In this document: in pieces, positions 12,001 to 27,000 of the stretch
How positions within the stretch are numbered: position 1 is the first letter of the stretch
How the letters are laid out: each line of letters begins with the position of its first letter
NCBI GenBank assembly: GCA_947247005.1
Contig: OX365953.1
Span: forward strand, 28,518,784-28,582,783
Origin: Spisula solida
Taxonomy: Eukaryota; Mollusca; Bivalvia; Venerida; Mactridae
Length of the DNA: 64,000 bases
Direction of reading: 5' to 3'
The notes under the pieces: model-generated
Told to the model about the DNA's origin: nothing
What the model saw: only the letters and a program-made list of their open reading frames with translations
The model's database searches: none
Translations under genes and position numbers: made by a program

Positions 12001-15000
12001 GTCAGGAATCATGTATCAAAGTAAATGTCAGGAATCTTGTATCCAAGTAAATGTCGAGAATCTTGTATCCAAGTAAATGTCAGGAATCAGGTATCTGAGC
12101 AAATGTCAGGAATCTTGTATCCAAGTAAATGTCGAGAATCTTGTATCCAAGTAAATGTCAGGAATCAGGTATCTGAGCAAATGTCAGGAATCTTGTATCC
12201 AAGTAAATGTCGGGAATCTTGTATCCAAGTTAATGTCGAGAATCTTGTATCCAAGTAAATGTCAGGAATCTGGTATTCAAGTAATTGTCGGGAATCTTGT
12301 ATCCAAGTAAATGTCAGGAATTTGTATCCAATTAATATCTGTAATTAGGTATCCAAGTAAATGTCGGGAATCAGGTATCCAAGTAAATGTCAGGAATCTG
12401 GTATCCAAGTAAATGTCAGGAATCAGGTATCTAAGTAAAATATGGGAATCTTGTATCCAAGTAAATGTCGGGAATCAGGTATCCAAGTAAATGTCAGGAA
12501 TCTGGTATCCAAGTAAATGTCAAGAATCTTGTATCCAAGTAAATGTCTAGAATAAGGTATCGAAGTATTTGTCAAGAATCTTGCATCCAAGTAAATGTCA
12601 GGAATCAGGTATCCGAGCAAATGTCATGAATCTTGTATCCAAGTAAATGTCGGGAATCTTGTATCCATGTAAATGGCAGGAATCAGGTATCCAAGTAAAT
12701 GTCAAGAATATTGTATCCAAATAAATGTCAGGAATATTGTATCCAAGTAAATATCGGAACTCTTGTATCCAAGTAAATGTCAGGAATCTTGTATCCGAGT
12801 AAATGTCAGGAATCTTGTATCCGAGTAAATGTCAAGAATCTTGTATCCATGTAAATGTCAGTAATCAGGTATCCAGTTAATGTCAAGAATCTTGTTTTTA
12901 AGTTAATGTCTGGAATAAGGTATCGAAGTAAATGTCGGGAATCTTGTATCCAAGTAAATGTCGGGAATCTGGTATACCAGTAAATGTCAGGAATCAGGTA
13001 TCTGAGTAAAAGTCAGGAATCAGGTATCCAAGTATATATCAGTAAGCAGGTATCCCGGTATATGTCAGGAATCAGGTATCCAAGTCAATGTCAGGAATAT
13101 TGTATCCAAGTAAATTTTGGGAATTTTGTATCCAAGTAAATGTCAGGAATCTTGTATCCAAGTTAATGTCAGGAATCAGGTATCCAAGTAAATGTCAGGA
13201 ATATTGTATCCAAGTAAATTTTGGGAATTTTGTATCCAAGTAAATGTCAGGAATCTTGTATCCAAGTAAATGTCGGGAATCAGGTATCCAAGTAAATGTC
13301 GGGAATCTTGCATCCATTTAAATATCTGGAATAAGGTATCAAAGTAAATGTCGGGAATCTTGTATCTAAATAAATGTCAGGAATATTGTATCCAATTAAA
13401 TATCAGGAATCAGGTATCCAAGTAAATGTCGGGAATCTTGCATCCATTTAAATATCTGGAATAAGGTATCAAAGTAAATGTCGGGAATCTTGTATCTAAA
13501 TAAATGTCAGGAATATTGTATCCAATTAAATATCAGGAATCAGGTATCCAAGTAAATGTCGGGAATCTTGCATCCATTTAAATATCTGGAATAAGGTATC
13601 AAAGTAAATGTCGGGAATCTTGTATCTAAATAAATGTCAGGAATATTGTATCCAATTAAATATCAGGAATCATGTATCAAAGTAAATGTCAGGAATCATG
13701 TATCCAAGTAAATGTCAGGAAGCTTGTATCCAAGTAAATGTCGAGAATCTTGTATCCAAGTAAATGTCAGGAATCAGGTATCTGAGCAAATGTCAGGAAT
13801 TTTGTATCCAAGTAAATGTCGGAAATCTTGTATCCAAGTAAATGTCGGGAATCTTGTATCCAAGTAAAGGTCAGTAATCTGGTATCCAAGTAATTGTCGG
13901 GAATCTTGTATCCAAGTAAATGTCAGGAATCTTGTATCCCAGTAAATGTCTGTAATTAGGTATAAAAGTAAATGTCAGGAATCATGTATCCAAGTAAATG
14001 TCGAGAATCTTGTATCCAAGTAAATGTCGGGAATCAGGTATCCAAGTAAATGTCAGGAATCTGGTATCCAAGTAAATGTCGGGAATCTTGTATCCAAGTA
14101 AATTTTGGGAATTTTGTATCCAAGTAAATGTCAGGAATCTTGTATCCAAGTAAATGTCGGGAATCAGGTATCCAAGTAAATGTCGGGAATCTTGCATCCA
14201 TTTAAATATCTGGAATAAGGTATCAAAGTAAATGTCGGGAATCTTGTATCTAAATAAATGTCAGGAATATTGTATCCAATTAAATATCAGGAATCAGGTA
14301 TCCAAGTAAATGTCGGGAATCTTGCATCCATTTAAATATCTGGAATAAGGTATCAAAGTAAATGTCGGGAATCTTGTATCTAAATAAATGTCAGGAATAT
14401 TGTATCCAATTAAATATCAGGAATCATGTATCAAAGTAAATGTCAGGAATCATGTATCCAAGTAAATGTCAGGAAGCTTGTATCCAAGTAAATGTCGAGA
14501 ATCTTGTATCCAAGTAAATGTCAGGAATTAGGTATCTGAGCAAATGTCAGGAATTTTGTATCCAAGTAAATGTCGGGAATCTTGTATCCAAGTAAATGTC
14601 GGGAATCTTGTATCCAAGTAAAGGTCAGTAATCTGGTATCCAAGTAATTGTCGGGAATCTTGTATCCAAGTAAATGTCAGGAATCTTGTATCCAATTAAA
14701 TATCTGTAATTAGGTATAAAAGTAAATGTCAGGAATCATGTATCCAAGTAAATGTCGAGAATCTTGTATCCAAGTAAATGTCGGGAATCAGGTATCCAAG
14801 TAAATGTCAGGAATCTGGTATCCAAGTAAATGTCGGGAATCTTGTATCTAAGTAAAATATGGGAATCTTGTATCCAAATAAATGTCAGGAATCTTGTATC
14901 CATGTAAATGTCAGGAATCCGGTATCCAAGTAAATGTCAAGAATCTTGTATCCAAGTAAATGTCTAGAATAAGGTATCGAAGTAAATGTCGAGAATCTTG

Positions 15001-18000
15001 CATCCAAGTAAATGTCAGGAATCAGGTATCTGAGCAAATATCATGAATCTTGTATCCAAGTAAATGTCGGGAATCTTGTATCAATGTAAATGTCAGGAAT
15101 CAAGTATCCAAGTAAATGTCAAGAATATTGTATCCAAATAAATGTCAGGAATATTGTATCCAAGTAAATGTCGGAAATTTTGTATCCAAGTAAATGTCAG
15201 GAATCTTGTATCCGAGTAAATGTCAAGAATCTTGTATCCATGTAAATGTCAGGAATCAGGTATCCAGTTAATGTCAAGAATTTTGTTTCAAAGTTAATGT
15301 CTGGAATAAGGTATCGAAGTAAATGTCGGGAATCTTGTATCCAAGTTAATGTCGGGAATCTGGTATCCCAGTAAATGTCAGGAATCAGGTATCTCAGTAA
15401 GAGTCAGTAATCAGGTATCCAAGTATATTTCAGTAAGCAGGTATCCCGGTATATGTCAGGAATCAGGTATCCAAGTCAATGTCAGGAATCTAGTATCCAT
15501 GTAAATGTCGGGAATCAGGTATCCAAGTAAATTTCAGGAATCAGATATCCAAGTTAATGTCAGGAATCAGGTATCCAAGTAAATGTCAGGAATATTGTAT
15601 CCTAGTAAATTTTGGGAATTTTGTATCCAAGTAAATGTCAGGAATCTTGTATCCAAGTAAATGTCGGGAATCAGGTATCCAAGTAAATGTCGGGAATCTT
15701 GCATTCATTTAAATATCTGGAATAAGGTATCAAAGTACATGTCGGGAATATTGTATCCCAATAAATGTCAGGAATATTGTATCCAATTAAATATCTGGAA
15801 TAATGTATCAAAGTAAATGTCGGGAATCAGGTATCCAAGTAAATGTCAGGAATCTGGTATCCAAGTATAATGTCAGGAATCTTGTATCCAAGTAAATGTC
15901 GGGAATCTTGTATTCCAGTAAATGTCGTGAATCTTGTATCCCAGTAAATGCCAGGAATCTGGTACCCATGTAAATGTTAGGAATCAGGTATCCAAATAAA
16001 TGTCGTGAATCTTGTATCCGAAAATGTCAGGAATCTGGTATATATGTTAATGTTAGGAATCTTGTGTTGGGAATCTGATATCCTTATAAATGTGAAAATA
16101 TTTGTGTTTAATAACGAAATAGTGTAAAGCCAAGAAGGCTGATTTATTATAATACGGGTATAATTCTGAATGGTCGAAGGAAGATTGATTATTGATCGTG
16201 TTTAGAAGACGAGCTTGTAAATATTTATATATTGTACTTATATAAACAGTATTGGTGGTTTATTTGGCAGATCACTTCACTATATGATTATAAATTATAA
16301 CTTATCTTCCATATCGTTTGTATGAATTTGTATCGTGTTGACGGGTCATTTATCTGTCAGCCAGTATATGATATGTAAACATAGTACCTACTTAGAGTCA
16401 TACAGTTAAATAGCGGGCATTATCATGTCTCTATGAAGCGCTCAATATGTCGACCTATACTGGCTAAATACAAATTAAGGGGATGGGAGGATTATCTGTT
16501 TAGCCGACGTCTGTTTGATTTTCAATCCCGACGCATGAATCGATTAATCCGGTAAGTCACGTGTGTACATAATCATTGCAATTTGTCTTATCAATGTCTT
16601 ACTAGTATTTTAATAGACTTTACGTATATTCACCGCGTATAAACCAAATCACTGTACTCATTATTGCAATCCTATACAATTCAACGTGTACTCATTATTG
16701 TGATTGAAACATCCGGTGATTTTCTATCACTGTACTCATTATTGCAATCCTAAATAATTCAACGTGTACTCATTATTGCGATAACCGGAAGTTGACTCGT
16801 TTATGGAATATGTATATTAGTATGTAGCATAGTAAATAGGGTATTGGTTTCCATAGCCCTTTTCTCCAATTATAATGTTTAATACAATAAAAATACAATG
16901 TTATGATATTGCAATGTATGTATACAAGTGACTGACCTGAATACAGGGACTGCGCCATGTAACTCAGTTTAGTGTTTGTTCACTTCGTTCCTATAGGTTA
17001 AAAATCCTTGACGAAATCGGTTCATAACCTCTTACCTATATATATTCTGTAAACTGTCACCACCTATATTATTAAATGGTCAATGCTCTTTTATAGCAGG
17101 AGTGTTCGGTTGGCGCTAATTCGCTGGCTTAAAATGAGAAGGATTTTTCAACTTCAGTTTGGTCAACATGACATGTTCCGATTTTTCATAAAAATGGGCT
17201 CAAAAGTTGCGCCTTGTAATGCAGATTTCATATATGTAATACATAATTGGAGAAAAGGTAGTGAAAACCAATACCTTATTCACTAAGCCACATACTAATG
17301 CATCTAGTGACTCTTATAAGGCATAAATAAATGAAATTGCAATGTTTATATACACAATGTTATATAAATAAGTGACTGACCTGATTAAACGAGATATACT
17401 TACTTGATTTAGTAAATAAAAACATGTTACCTAAAGTGACATTGAATATGAATGTGATAATTATACTAGTATCATGTGTTTATCTATTACACTATATTTG
17501 CCTTGGGTAGAGTCTAGACAGCATTCGTCACGTGACACCAAACTGTACCATACTGAAATATCGTATTCTCGTATAACCTGGATTTTCTTACATTTAATAA
17601 ATGCATATAAAACATTAATGAAATGCATCGCATTCAATGAGTGTCATCTAAGGGTGTATTATTTCTAAAATATTAGAGGAATGTAGTTTACTAGTAAAAT
17701 ATATCATATTAAGGTATGCAGAACAGAACAGAACAGAACAGAACAGAACTTTATTGAAACCAGGCATATATGCAACATGAGTACAGTGATATATATAAAA
17801 GTTACGTAGTACATGTAAATACATTGAGTGCAGACATAACGTCAACGTTATCGGTATTTTCCTGAAAAAGAATATAGTCCGGTTTAGATAACTTCACAGT
17901 GACGTTTTAGGCGAGTCCAAGCCCGTAGGTAATCGATATTATCATTGTTTTGGTGTACATATTTATAAGAAAAGCTAAACTATATTATCAAAGTATGCAG

Positions 18001-21000
18001 TGTTTTTAAAACGTTTGCACTGTCCTTCGTTTGATTATTTTTGGCAGACCTCGTTTACTTCCAGGAAACCTTTTAGATCAACTCAGTGGAATCGACGGTG
18101 TGATTTACAAAATTAATCGTAAAATTCAAATGCGTGAGGTTTTTAGCTCACCTGAGCACAAAGTCTTCTCAGAAACTGATTGCCTTGTTTTAAATATAAT
18201 TTCACATGAACGTTAAATATAATCAAATTGCTTATCGTGTAGGTGAGCGACATAGGGTCAATGACCCTCTTGCTTGTTTTATTTGAAATGATCAAGTTCT
18301 CATAGGAAAAGATACAGGAATATGTGTTACAGAAAAACAGTTTGGAGATCAAAAATAATTTCACTCTAACACACATTCACTAATACATGTATACGGAGTG
18401 GAAAAAGAAACACAGGGTGGCTTTTACTTATCGAATACATCTTGATTGAAGGATACCCAAAAGAACCTCGTCTCCATGATTTTTCCATGCTTGCACAAGT
18501 AATTTACGAATAAGTTGATGGTCCTTATTTGGATGGTAACATATTCCTCCGGCAATTCAAATCATAGCTGACCAATGTTACTTGGTTGATTTCGTCGCTT
18601 GCGTACTCTCCTATCAAGCTTATACCATTCATGCTTGATAGGAGACAGTTTTCCAGGACCAGTATAAAGGATCCCTGTTATTGGCTGCAAGATAATGTCG
18701 ACCGTTCCGTGCTACGTGTGGACGGATCTAACACATTGGAACCATAGCGGAATGCTTAATGTACATGTATAAACGAAATGTATCAACATGTTTGACAATT
18801 CATTGCACAAAGTTTGGGTGTGTTTCACGGGATATTGAACCGTGCCATTTGGCAAGCATACGTGTCCACAGATCAACATAAGTTGTTTGACCGATTGTTA
18901 TTAATTTTGTCAAATCCTTTTGCATCTAATCGCTGTTTGATAAACGTGTATGTGACCTTGTGTTTATTTTCCTTCCGGTATACATGTTTGTACCGACTTG
19001 AATGTTTGCATGTAACTATTCAATATAATGTAGTCGCTGTTTCCATTAAATCATAAACACGTTTGAACAGAGCACCCCTGGCTGTCTGCTAGTTGAAACA
19101 TAAACATTGTTGTTTGCCATTTTAATGCAACAAACGTCAGCGTTATCTATGAATGATTTACCCGCGTTTTCATATCAATATGTGAACCAGTAAATAATGC
19201 TATTATCCCAGAACTATTTTCGTACGTTGAATAAACGTACTGCTGTCTCAGATAAAATTTACTCAGAAATAGAAATAAAAAATGTACAAAGAATCTTCTA
19301 AACATTAACCAGATTGAAATGAAAATCGGTTCCTACTAGTATTATGTTGATTATAATGAAACAAGGTGTCTATAGAAGGGTATATGTCGATTATTTTTAC
19401 CCCCGATATCTAGGATACAACGGGCCAACCATTCAATGTGTATGTGATAATTGTTTTCTATGCACATTTACTTCTAATCGCCATAATCCAGAGCAATTTG
19501 AATTCATTCACGGCACTAACCTATTATTCTATTTATCCAGTCGCTTAATCTGCTCAGTAAGGGGTCAAACTCGGGACTATATTGTCACTCTTTCATTTAC
19601 AAGCGCACAACGTCACGTTCGTTCCGTGACGTCATGATAAACAACGTCGTCGGACATCTTGATAGACGTCGTGTAGACGCATTTAGAATAGGAAAACCTC
19701 ACCCTCGGGCACAGAATTGCAACCGGTGACTCTCATATAAGAAGAAGTCCGTCAGATCACGTGGTAAGGTGACGGATTATCACTAGTCATATGACCAGGT
19801 GACCGATTATCGCTAAGTTTATCAGGCACCCCGTTAACAGGCAGATTTTGCCAGAAGTGACTGGATAAAACTGTTTTCTATGCACATTTACTTCTAATCG
19901 CCTATAATCCAGAGAGGCGTTTCCTCAACCACGATCATAAAGGCCATATAGCCTTGATACGTGCAACTACTATCCAAGCTCTTACATAGTCCCACGTACG
20001 CCCTTATTGATTCATCTTTCAGCATAATGATGTCTCATTGGTCAATATTGACTTACCTTCTAGCAAAGCCTGATCTCTTTAGTCAATATGGACTCTTCTG
20101 TTAGCATAGCAAGCTATCATTGGTCTATAGTCACTTACCTTCGAGCATAGCGGGCTCTCTTTAGTCAATATGGGCTCTACTTTCAGCACAGGTAGTTCTC
20201 ATTGGTCAATATTGACATTCCTTTTTGCATAGTGAGCTCTCATTGGACAATATTGACTTTCTTTCTAGCATAGTGAGCTCTCACTGGTCAATATTGACTT
20301 ATCTTTTAGCAGAGTGAGCTCACTTAATTCAATATGGACTCTTATTTCAGCATAGAGAGCTGTCATTGGTCAATATTGACATTCCTTCTAGCATAGTCAG
20401 CTGTCATTGGTCAATATTGACATTCCGTCTAGCAAAGTCAGCTGTCATTGGTCAATATTGACATTCCTTCTAGCACAGTGAGCTCTCATTGGTCAATATT
20501 GACATTCCTTCTAGCATAGTCAGCTGTCATGGGTCAATATTGACTTACCTTCTAGCAAAGTGAGTTCTCGTTGGTCAATATTGACGTTGTCTTTAGAATA
20601 GTGAGTTCTCATTGGTCTATATTGACATTTCTTCTAGCATAGTGAGCTCTCATTGGTCAATCTGACGTTCATTTTAGCATAGGGAGCTCTCATTGGTCAA
20701 TATTGACTTACCTTCTTTCATAGTGAGTTCTCGTTGGTCAATATTGACGTTGTCTTTAGAATAGTGAGTTCTCATTGGTCTATATTGACTTACCTTCTAT
20801 CATAGTGAGTTTTCATTGGTCAATATTGACGTTGTCTTTAGAATAGTGAGTTCTCATTGGTCTATATTGACTTACCTTCTATCATAGTGAGTTTTCATTG
20901 GTCAATATTGACGTTGTCTTTAGAATAGTGAGTTCTCATTGGTCTATATTGACATTTTTTCTAGCATAGTGAGCTCTCATTGGTCAATATGTACATGTAC

Positions 21001-24000
21001 TTTCATTTTAGCATAGGGGGTTCTCATTGGTCAATATTGACAACTTACTGTTTAAACTAAACTTGACACCCTTGTTCACATGGAGTGCACAAGGTTTAAA
21101 CAGCATGTGCCAGGAGTACACATGATGCTCAGGTTTAACTCTTTAGTCTCATGTGTGAGTCATGTATCAGCTTTTTAGTCCCCTACCGGTTTTTGACCGG
21201 AGGGGACTATAGGTTTGCCGTCCGTCCGTCCGTCCGTCCGGGCCAACATCCAATGGTTTATGAAGTTCATTCCGTCCATAATTTTAGTTAAATAAAGAAG
21301 GAAATCCACATAAAGTCGGTTTATGTGGAAAAAAACACATAAAGATCAAAGGAAAAGCCCCGTAAACCCCAAATGTTGGAACGTCCGTCCGTCCGGGCCA
21401 ACATCCAATGGTTTATAAGGTTCATTCCGTCCATAATTTTAGTTAAATAAAGAAGGGAATCCACATAAACCAGTTTATGTGGAAAAAAACCCACATAAAG
21501 ATCAAAGGAAAAGCCCCGTAAACCCCAAATGTTGGAACGTCCGTCCGTCCGTCAAAAAATCTGGATCCTGACATAACTCAAACAGTTTCCAAGCTAGGTT
21601 TATGAAACTTGATATGTGGATAGGGGGCAACAAGGGGATTATGCACGCTTAAAAATATTTTGATTCTGACAAAAATGGTGGTAGCTATGACAACAGAAAC
21701 ATTGAAAATGGCTTAAAACCGGTAGGGTACTTCTGTATTGCTTGCACTTCTTAATTACTTATTGAACATGTTATGCATTATTGTACTGAATCTAGATTCC
21801 AAATATTGATTATATTTCGAAAGAAACATAGTTATATAACATATATTTAAAATAAAGATATTTAGGTCTACAGGAGATTAATTATTTTTCCTATTTCTCT
21901 TTATAAGTCCGTTTAATGTAGTCTTAACTAAAAACTAATAGGATAAGCAATACTTTGTGTCGGAAATAATGAATGGTAAAACATGTATTTATTATATAAA
22001 AATAAACTTGTTTAGGAATACTTTTACATATAATAAATTAATGTAGTTAAATAGGTGAATGACCATAAATTCAGTAAATAATGTCAGACCAAAGGTATCA
22101 TGTATATCACGGCCGATTTGAAACCAAATGATATTAAACTTGTTTTTTTTTCTATAAACAATTGTTTTAGACTAAATATCCCAAGTTATCATTAAAAACT
22201 ATTAGAGAGAGGAAGTTTGACACCAATTTGATACTGGAAAACCAAAGATTGGTAAAACGACACATCTCCTACTTCAGATTAGCTAGTAGGTGTGAAGTGG
22301 CTGTTCAGCTTTCTTATTGAGGAAGGAAATTTGTGAAGTATTGTTCCTGGTTTCAACTGTTAATTGATTTATACATGTGTCACTCTTTATTTGTATGTAT
22401 TGTTTATTGTTACTATCTGACCACATTAGCTCCTTCAGTCCGGATGAGAGTCAGTTCAATGAGGTTAACTAATACCTGTATTTTACTTGCATAAATTGTT
22501 AATACATATTAATTATATAATTAAATGTTCTCAATATTATATGTTCCCCAAATGTGCAGTATTTTTTTTTGAAATAAATACACTGGTAATGAAGGTGATA
22601 CACTGGGCAAAAAAACACTTATCACAAACCATAACCCAGCCCAGGGTTAGCCCAGCATGGGGGAAAATTACCAGTCAAAGGATGTCATCCAAGATTTCAT
22701 CCACGATTCTTATCATACTGTATATTGTAGGGTCCCTGATTGTACTATTCCTCTAGAAATATACAATTTATGCAGATCTCACAGATCTTACTATGGAAGT
22801 TTATCCCTTTCATGAAATTGAAAAAAATGACTACTAGCTAGTATACATGCTTTAAATGATACAGGAATAATATCACTGTAAACAAGAGGGCCCAAAGGGC
22901 CCTAGGTCGCTCACCTGTTATAAATAGCAGTACATGTCAAAGCGCAATATCGCACTTAGATTTTGTTGAGAGGATCACTCTGACCAAGTTTCATAAGGAT
23001 TAGGCTAAAACTGTGACCTCTAGTGACTACACAAAGTTTTTCTATGATTTGACCTTGTGACCTAGTTTTTGAACCTGGATGACCCAATATCGAACTTGAC
23101 CTAGATTTTGTTGAGATGATCATTGTGACCAAGCTTCATAAAGATTAAGTCAAAATTGTGACCTCTAGTGACTACACAAGGTTTTTCTATGATTTGACCG
23201 TGTGACCTAGTTTTTGACCCCGGATGACCCAATATCGAACTTGACCTAGATTTTGTTGTGATGATCATTGTGACCAAGTTTCATAAAGATTAGGTCAAAA
23301 TTGTGACCTCTAGTGACTACACAAGGTTTTTCTATGATTTGACCTTGTGACCTAGTTTTTGAACCCGGATGACCCAATATCGAACTTGACCTAGATTTTG
23401 TTGTGATGATCATTGAGACCAAGTTTCATAAAGATTAGGTAAAAATTGTGACCTCTAGTGACTACACTAGGTTTTTCTATGATTTGACCTTGTGACCTAG
23501 TTTTTGACCCTGGATGACCCAATATCGAACTTGACCTAGATTTTGTTGATATGATCATTGTGACCAAGTTTCCAAAAGATTAAGTCAAAATTGTGACCTC
23601 TAGTGTCTACACAAGGTTTTTCTATGATTTGACCTTGTGACCTAGTTTTTGACCCCGGATGACCCGATATCAAACTTGACCTAGATTTTGTTGTGATAAT
23701 CATTGTGACCAAGTTTCATAAAAATTAGGTCAAAATTGTGACCTCTAGTGACTACACAAGGTTTTTCTATGATTTGACCTTGTGACCTAGTTTTTGACCC
23801 CAGATGACCCAATATCGAACTTGACCTAGATTTTGTTGAGATGATCATTGTGACCAAGTTTCATAAAGATTAAGTCAAAATTGTGACCTCTAGTGTCTAC
23901 ACAAGCAAATTGTTGACGGACGGACGGACGACGGACGGACGGACGGACGGACAGACGGACGGACGACGGACGACGGACGAAGAGTGATCACAAAAGCTCA

Positions 24001-27000
24001 CTCTGTCACTTTGTGACAGGTGAGCTAAAAATAGCCTGTTTGATACCTTAACCTAATGATGGATAACATCAGGAATAAGGTGCTGAGCGTGATTTAATCA
24101 ATTAAATCAATAATTAATGTTTGAAACATCAACCTAAGATAAATAAGTGTAAACTTAACTGTTCCCATCACGAATACGAATGCATATACCGTACAAGTTT
24201 GTTCATGTACATGATGCCTTAATCAAAATTTAATTGAGAACATAACTGTTGTTGTTTTTTTAAAGACAAATAAACTTGAATACTAGTAGCACTTTATAGT
24301 TTGAATGTGATGTGTTGCTTAGATATCCAAAAATATTTATTTACGTCGGACAAAATTATAATATTGGTAATAGGTAGCTGTCGAATCAATCAACTTGCCA
24401 TCAGAACGATCCTACAAGTTATTCGAACATTGGACAGTTTGGGTGTAACAGAGATAAGTTTGAAACCAACCCCGCGTATAAGTGTATTGTGACGAAGCCA
24501 TAAAGATACCGATCAAAGATGCCATACACACATGGCTTTCCTTTCGCCAAGTCAACATTGTTTTAGGAATGCCCGCGTTAGTTTCTTGATCGAATAAGTT
24601 CGTCTGTCGTGAAATCGGCACGCCCTAAGAAATATATTGTATTCAAGCACGTATATCATCACATTCAGACTTGTATCTGTGTAAGGGAGATAATAACTAC
24701 AATTGTTGACCACAATTTTTCGAGGGATATGGTCTTCAACATAATTAAACAGAGCCATGATTCTCCTTGATGACCAAAATCAAAACGTACCCCGTAAAGA
24801 CGCATCCTTGATGCGTAATGGGATGTATCAATATTAGGTTTGATACGCAGAAAGCCAATAATAAATAGTATGTATGTTCGGACTTTTCTGTAAGTACAGT
24901 AATATTTACTGTATAGGTACAGTGTGTCTCACCAATTCGAGTTCATTTCCGTCAAAAGGTAAAAAAAACGTGTAATCATTCAAAGTCCCATAACGTTAGC
25001 CATTCAAAGTTCCCTAATATTCCTGTCATTTTTTGTTATCATACGATCCACACCGCGAACCACCTTAATATTACGTTTTGCTTGTTTGCAGTTCCTGAAA
25101 ACTTGTAAGAGAGCAATAATGCAACGTTGCACGTGTTTAATCGTTCATGAAAACTTGTAAGAGAGCCATAATACAACGTTGCACGTGTTTAATCGTTCAT
25201 GAAAACTAATATAGGGAAGTCATTTTAATAATGATAATAATAATCATTCGTTCGTTCGTTCGTTCGTTCGTTCGGTCGGTCGGTCGGTCGGTCGGTCGGT
25301 CGGTCGGTCGGTCGGTCGGTCGGTCGGTCGGTCGGTCGGTCGGTCGGTCGGTCGGTCGGTCGGTCGGTCGGTCGGTCGGTCGGTCGGTCGGTCGGTCGGT
25401 CGGTCGGTCGGTCGGTCGGTCGGTCGGTCGGTCGGTGTTCGTTCGTTCGTTCGTTCGTTCGTTCGTTCGTTCGTTCGTTCGTTCGTTCGTTCGTTCGTTC
25501 GTTCGTTCGTTCGTTCGTTCGTTCGTTCGTTCGTTCGTTCGTTCGTTCGTTCGTTCGTTCGTGAAGACGTATAAGGAAGTCATAAGGCAACGTTGCGCGT
25601 GTTTTGCAGTTCATGAAAACTTTTTAGGGAGTCACAGTGAATACAAAGTGCAATACTTTTTATTAGCTGTATTTGGTACATATTAGTTTGTTCCCATAGA
25701 TGTATGCGTGGGAACACAATTGAGTAATTTATACTCGCGTAGAAAGAATGAGACAATAACGTTAGTGCATTCAGTTCAATATTAGATGTTACACTGGCGA
25801 TGAAATTATTGTAAAGTTAGAAATGTTTGCTACATTTTATATCCAAACGTTGGATGCTATCTACGATGATCCGTGCTGCGAAACATTAATTATTATTGTT
25901 TAGTTCGACTGCAAAACTAATGATACTAATCATGCATTTGTGAAAGGCAAATACAAGTAAAACTATTCAATAGAATGACACTAATAAGACCAGATAAAAG
26001 GTGGTCTTAACCGGAAATCGGTCTTAATAGTGAACGAAACTTGGTTCTTAATTCAATACATTAATTCTTTTCGATTGAATAATTCCGCATGATTTTCAAA
26101 TTGTTGATATACTTTATATTTTTTACACCTACAAGTGAATACATTTGCAAATGTATATTATTCAGTAAAATTGATTTTTTTTCGAATATTCGAATATTGA
26201 ATTTGGATTCGAATATTCGTTCGATTTCCGAATATTCGGTCCCATCTCTTACATTCATGTAAAGATTTACATAATAATGCACGTAGGCTTAATATTCTGT
26301 TCCTAAAATTCTGCTTATTTAATCATCTCACAGGAACATGTGACGTTTGATTTTATATAATATTGCCGACACAGTATAAAGTCTTGGCAGTGTATGTGTC
26401 TAGGTATCCTACACTTACATTCAGTATATATACCACTTACATTGTTCAATTATTTTACGAGAATCTTAATCGACCAGAAAAATATTTCCTATTTGAAATG
26501 AGTTATTTTGAAGAGAAAGCCAGACTTCAGTGAACTAGATACTCATCCAAGTCAGCAAGAACCAATCATGTTTATAAACGTTTTATATTTCTAGATCATT
26601 TAGTAAATCAATACTGTTCACAGGTGATTTATCTCAATTCCAGTGTTTAAACGTGTAAACTTCCGGCTATAGCAATAAGGCAAACACGTTGAATTGTATA
26701 GTCTTCCAATAAGTCGTACAGTGATCGGAAATCACAATTAGTCATACAGGTTGATTTGTATAGTATCCCAATAAGTTATACAGTTATTTGGTTTATTCAC
26801 TGTGAATCCTGTAAGTGGCTGGAAATAGATACCTGGGTAAAAAAGACAACACTGCTGATATGACAGCGTATAAACATAATCACTGTATGACTTATTGGGG
26901 GACCATACAATTCAACTTGTATAACTTATTGCGAGAAAAATATATGTGATTTCCGATCAATGTATGACTTATGTGTAGTCTATAGAATTCAACATGTATG

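Noticed and set aside
1441..16092. CRISPR-like arrays
   Set aside because: Head-to-tail repeats without unique spacers in a eukaryotic sequence.
25206..25686. ORFs of RS-, RSFV- or TDRP-type repeats, up to 151 codons
   Set aside because: Tetranucleotide microsatellite translated.
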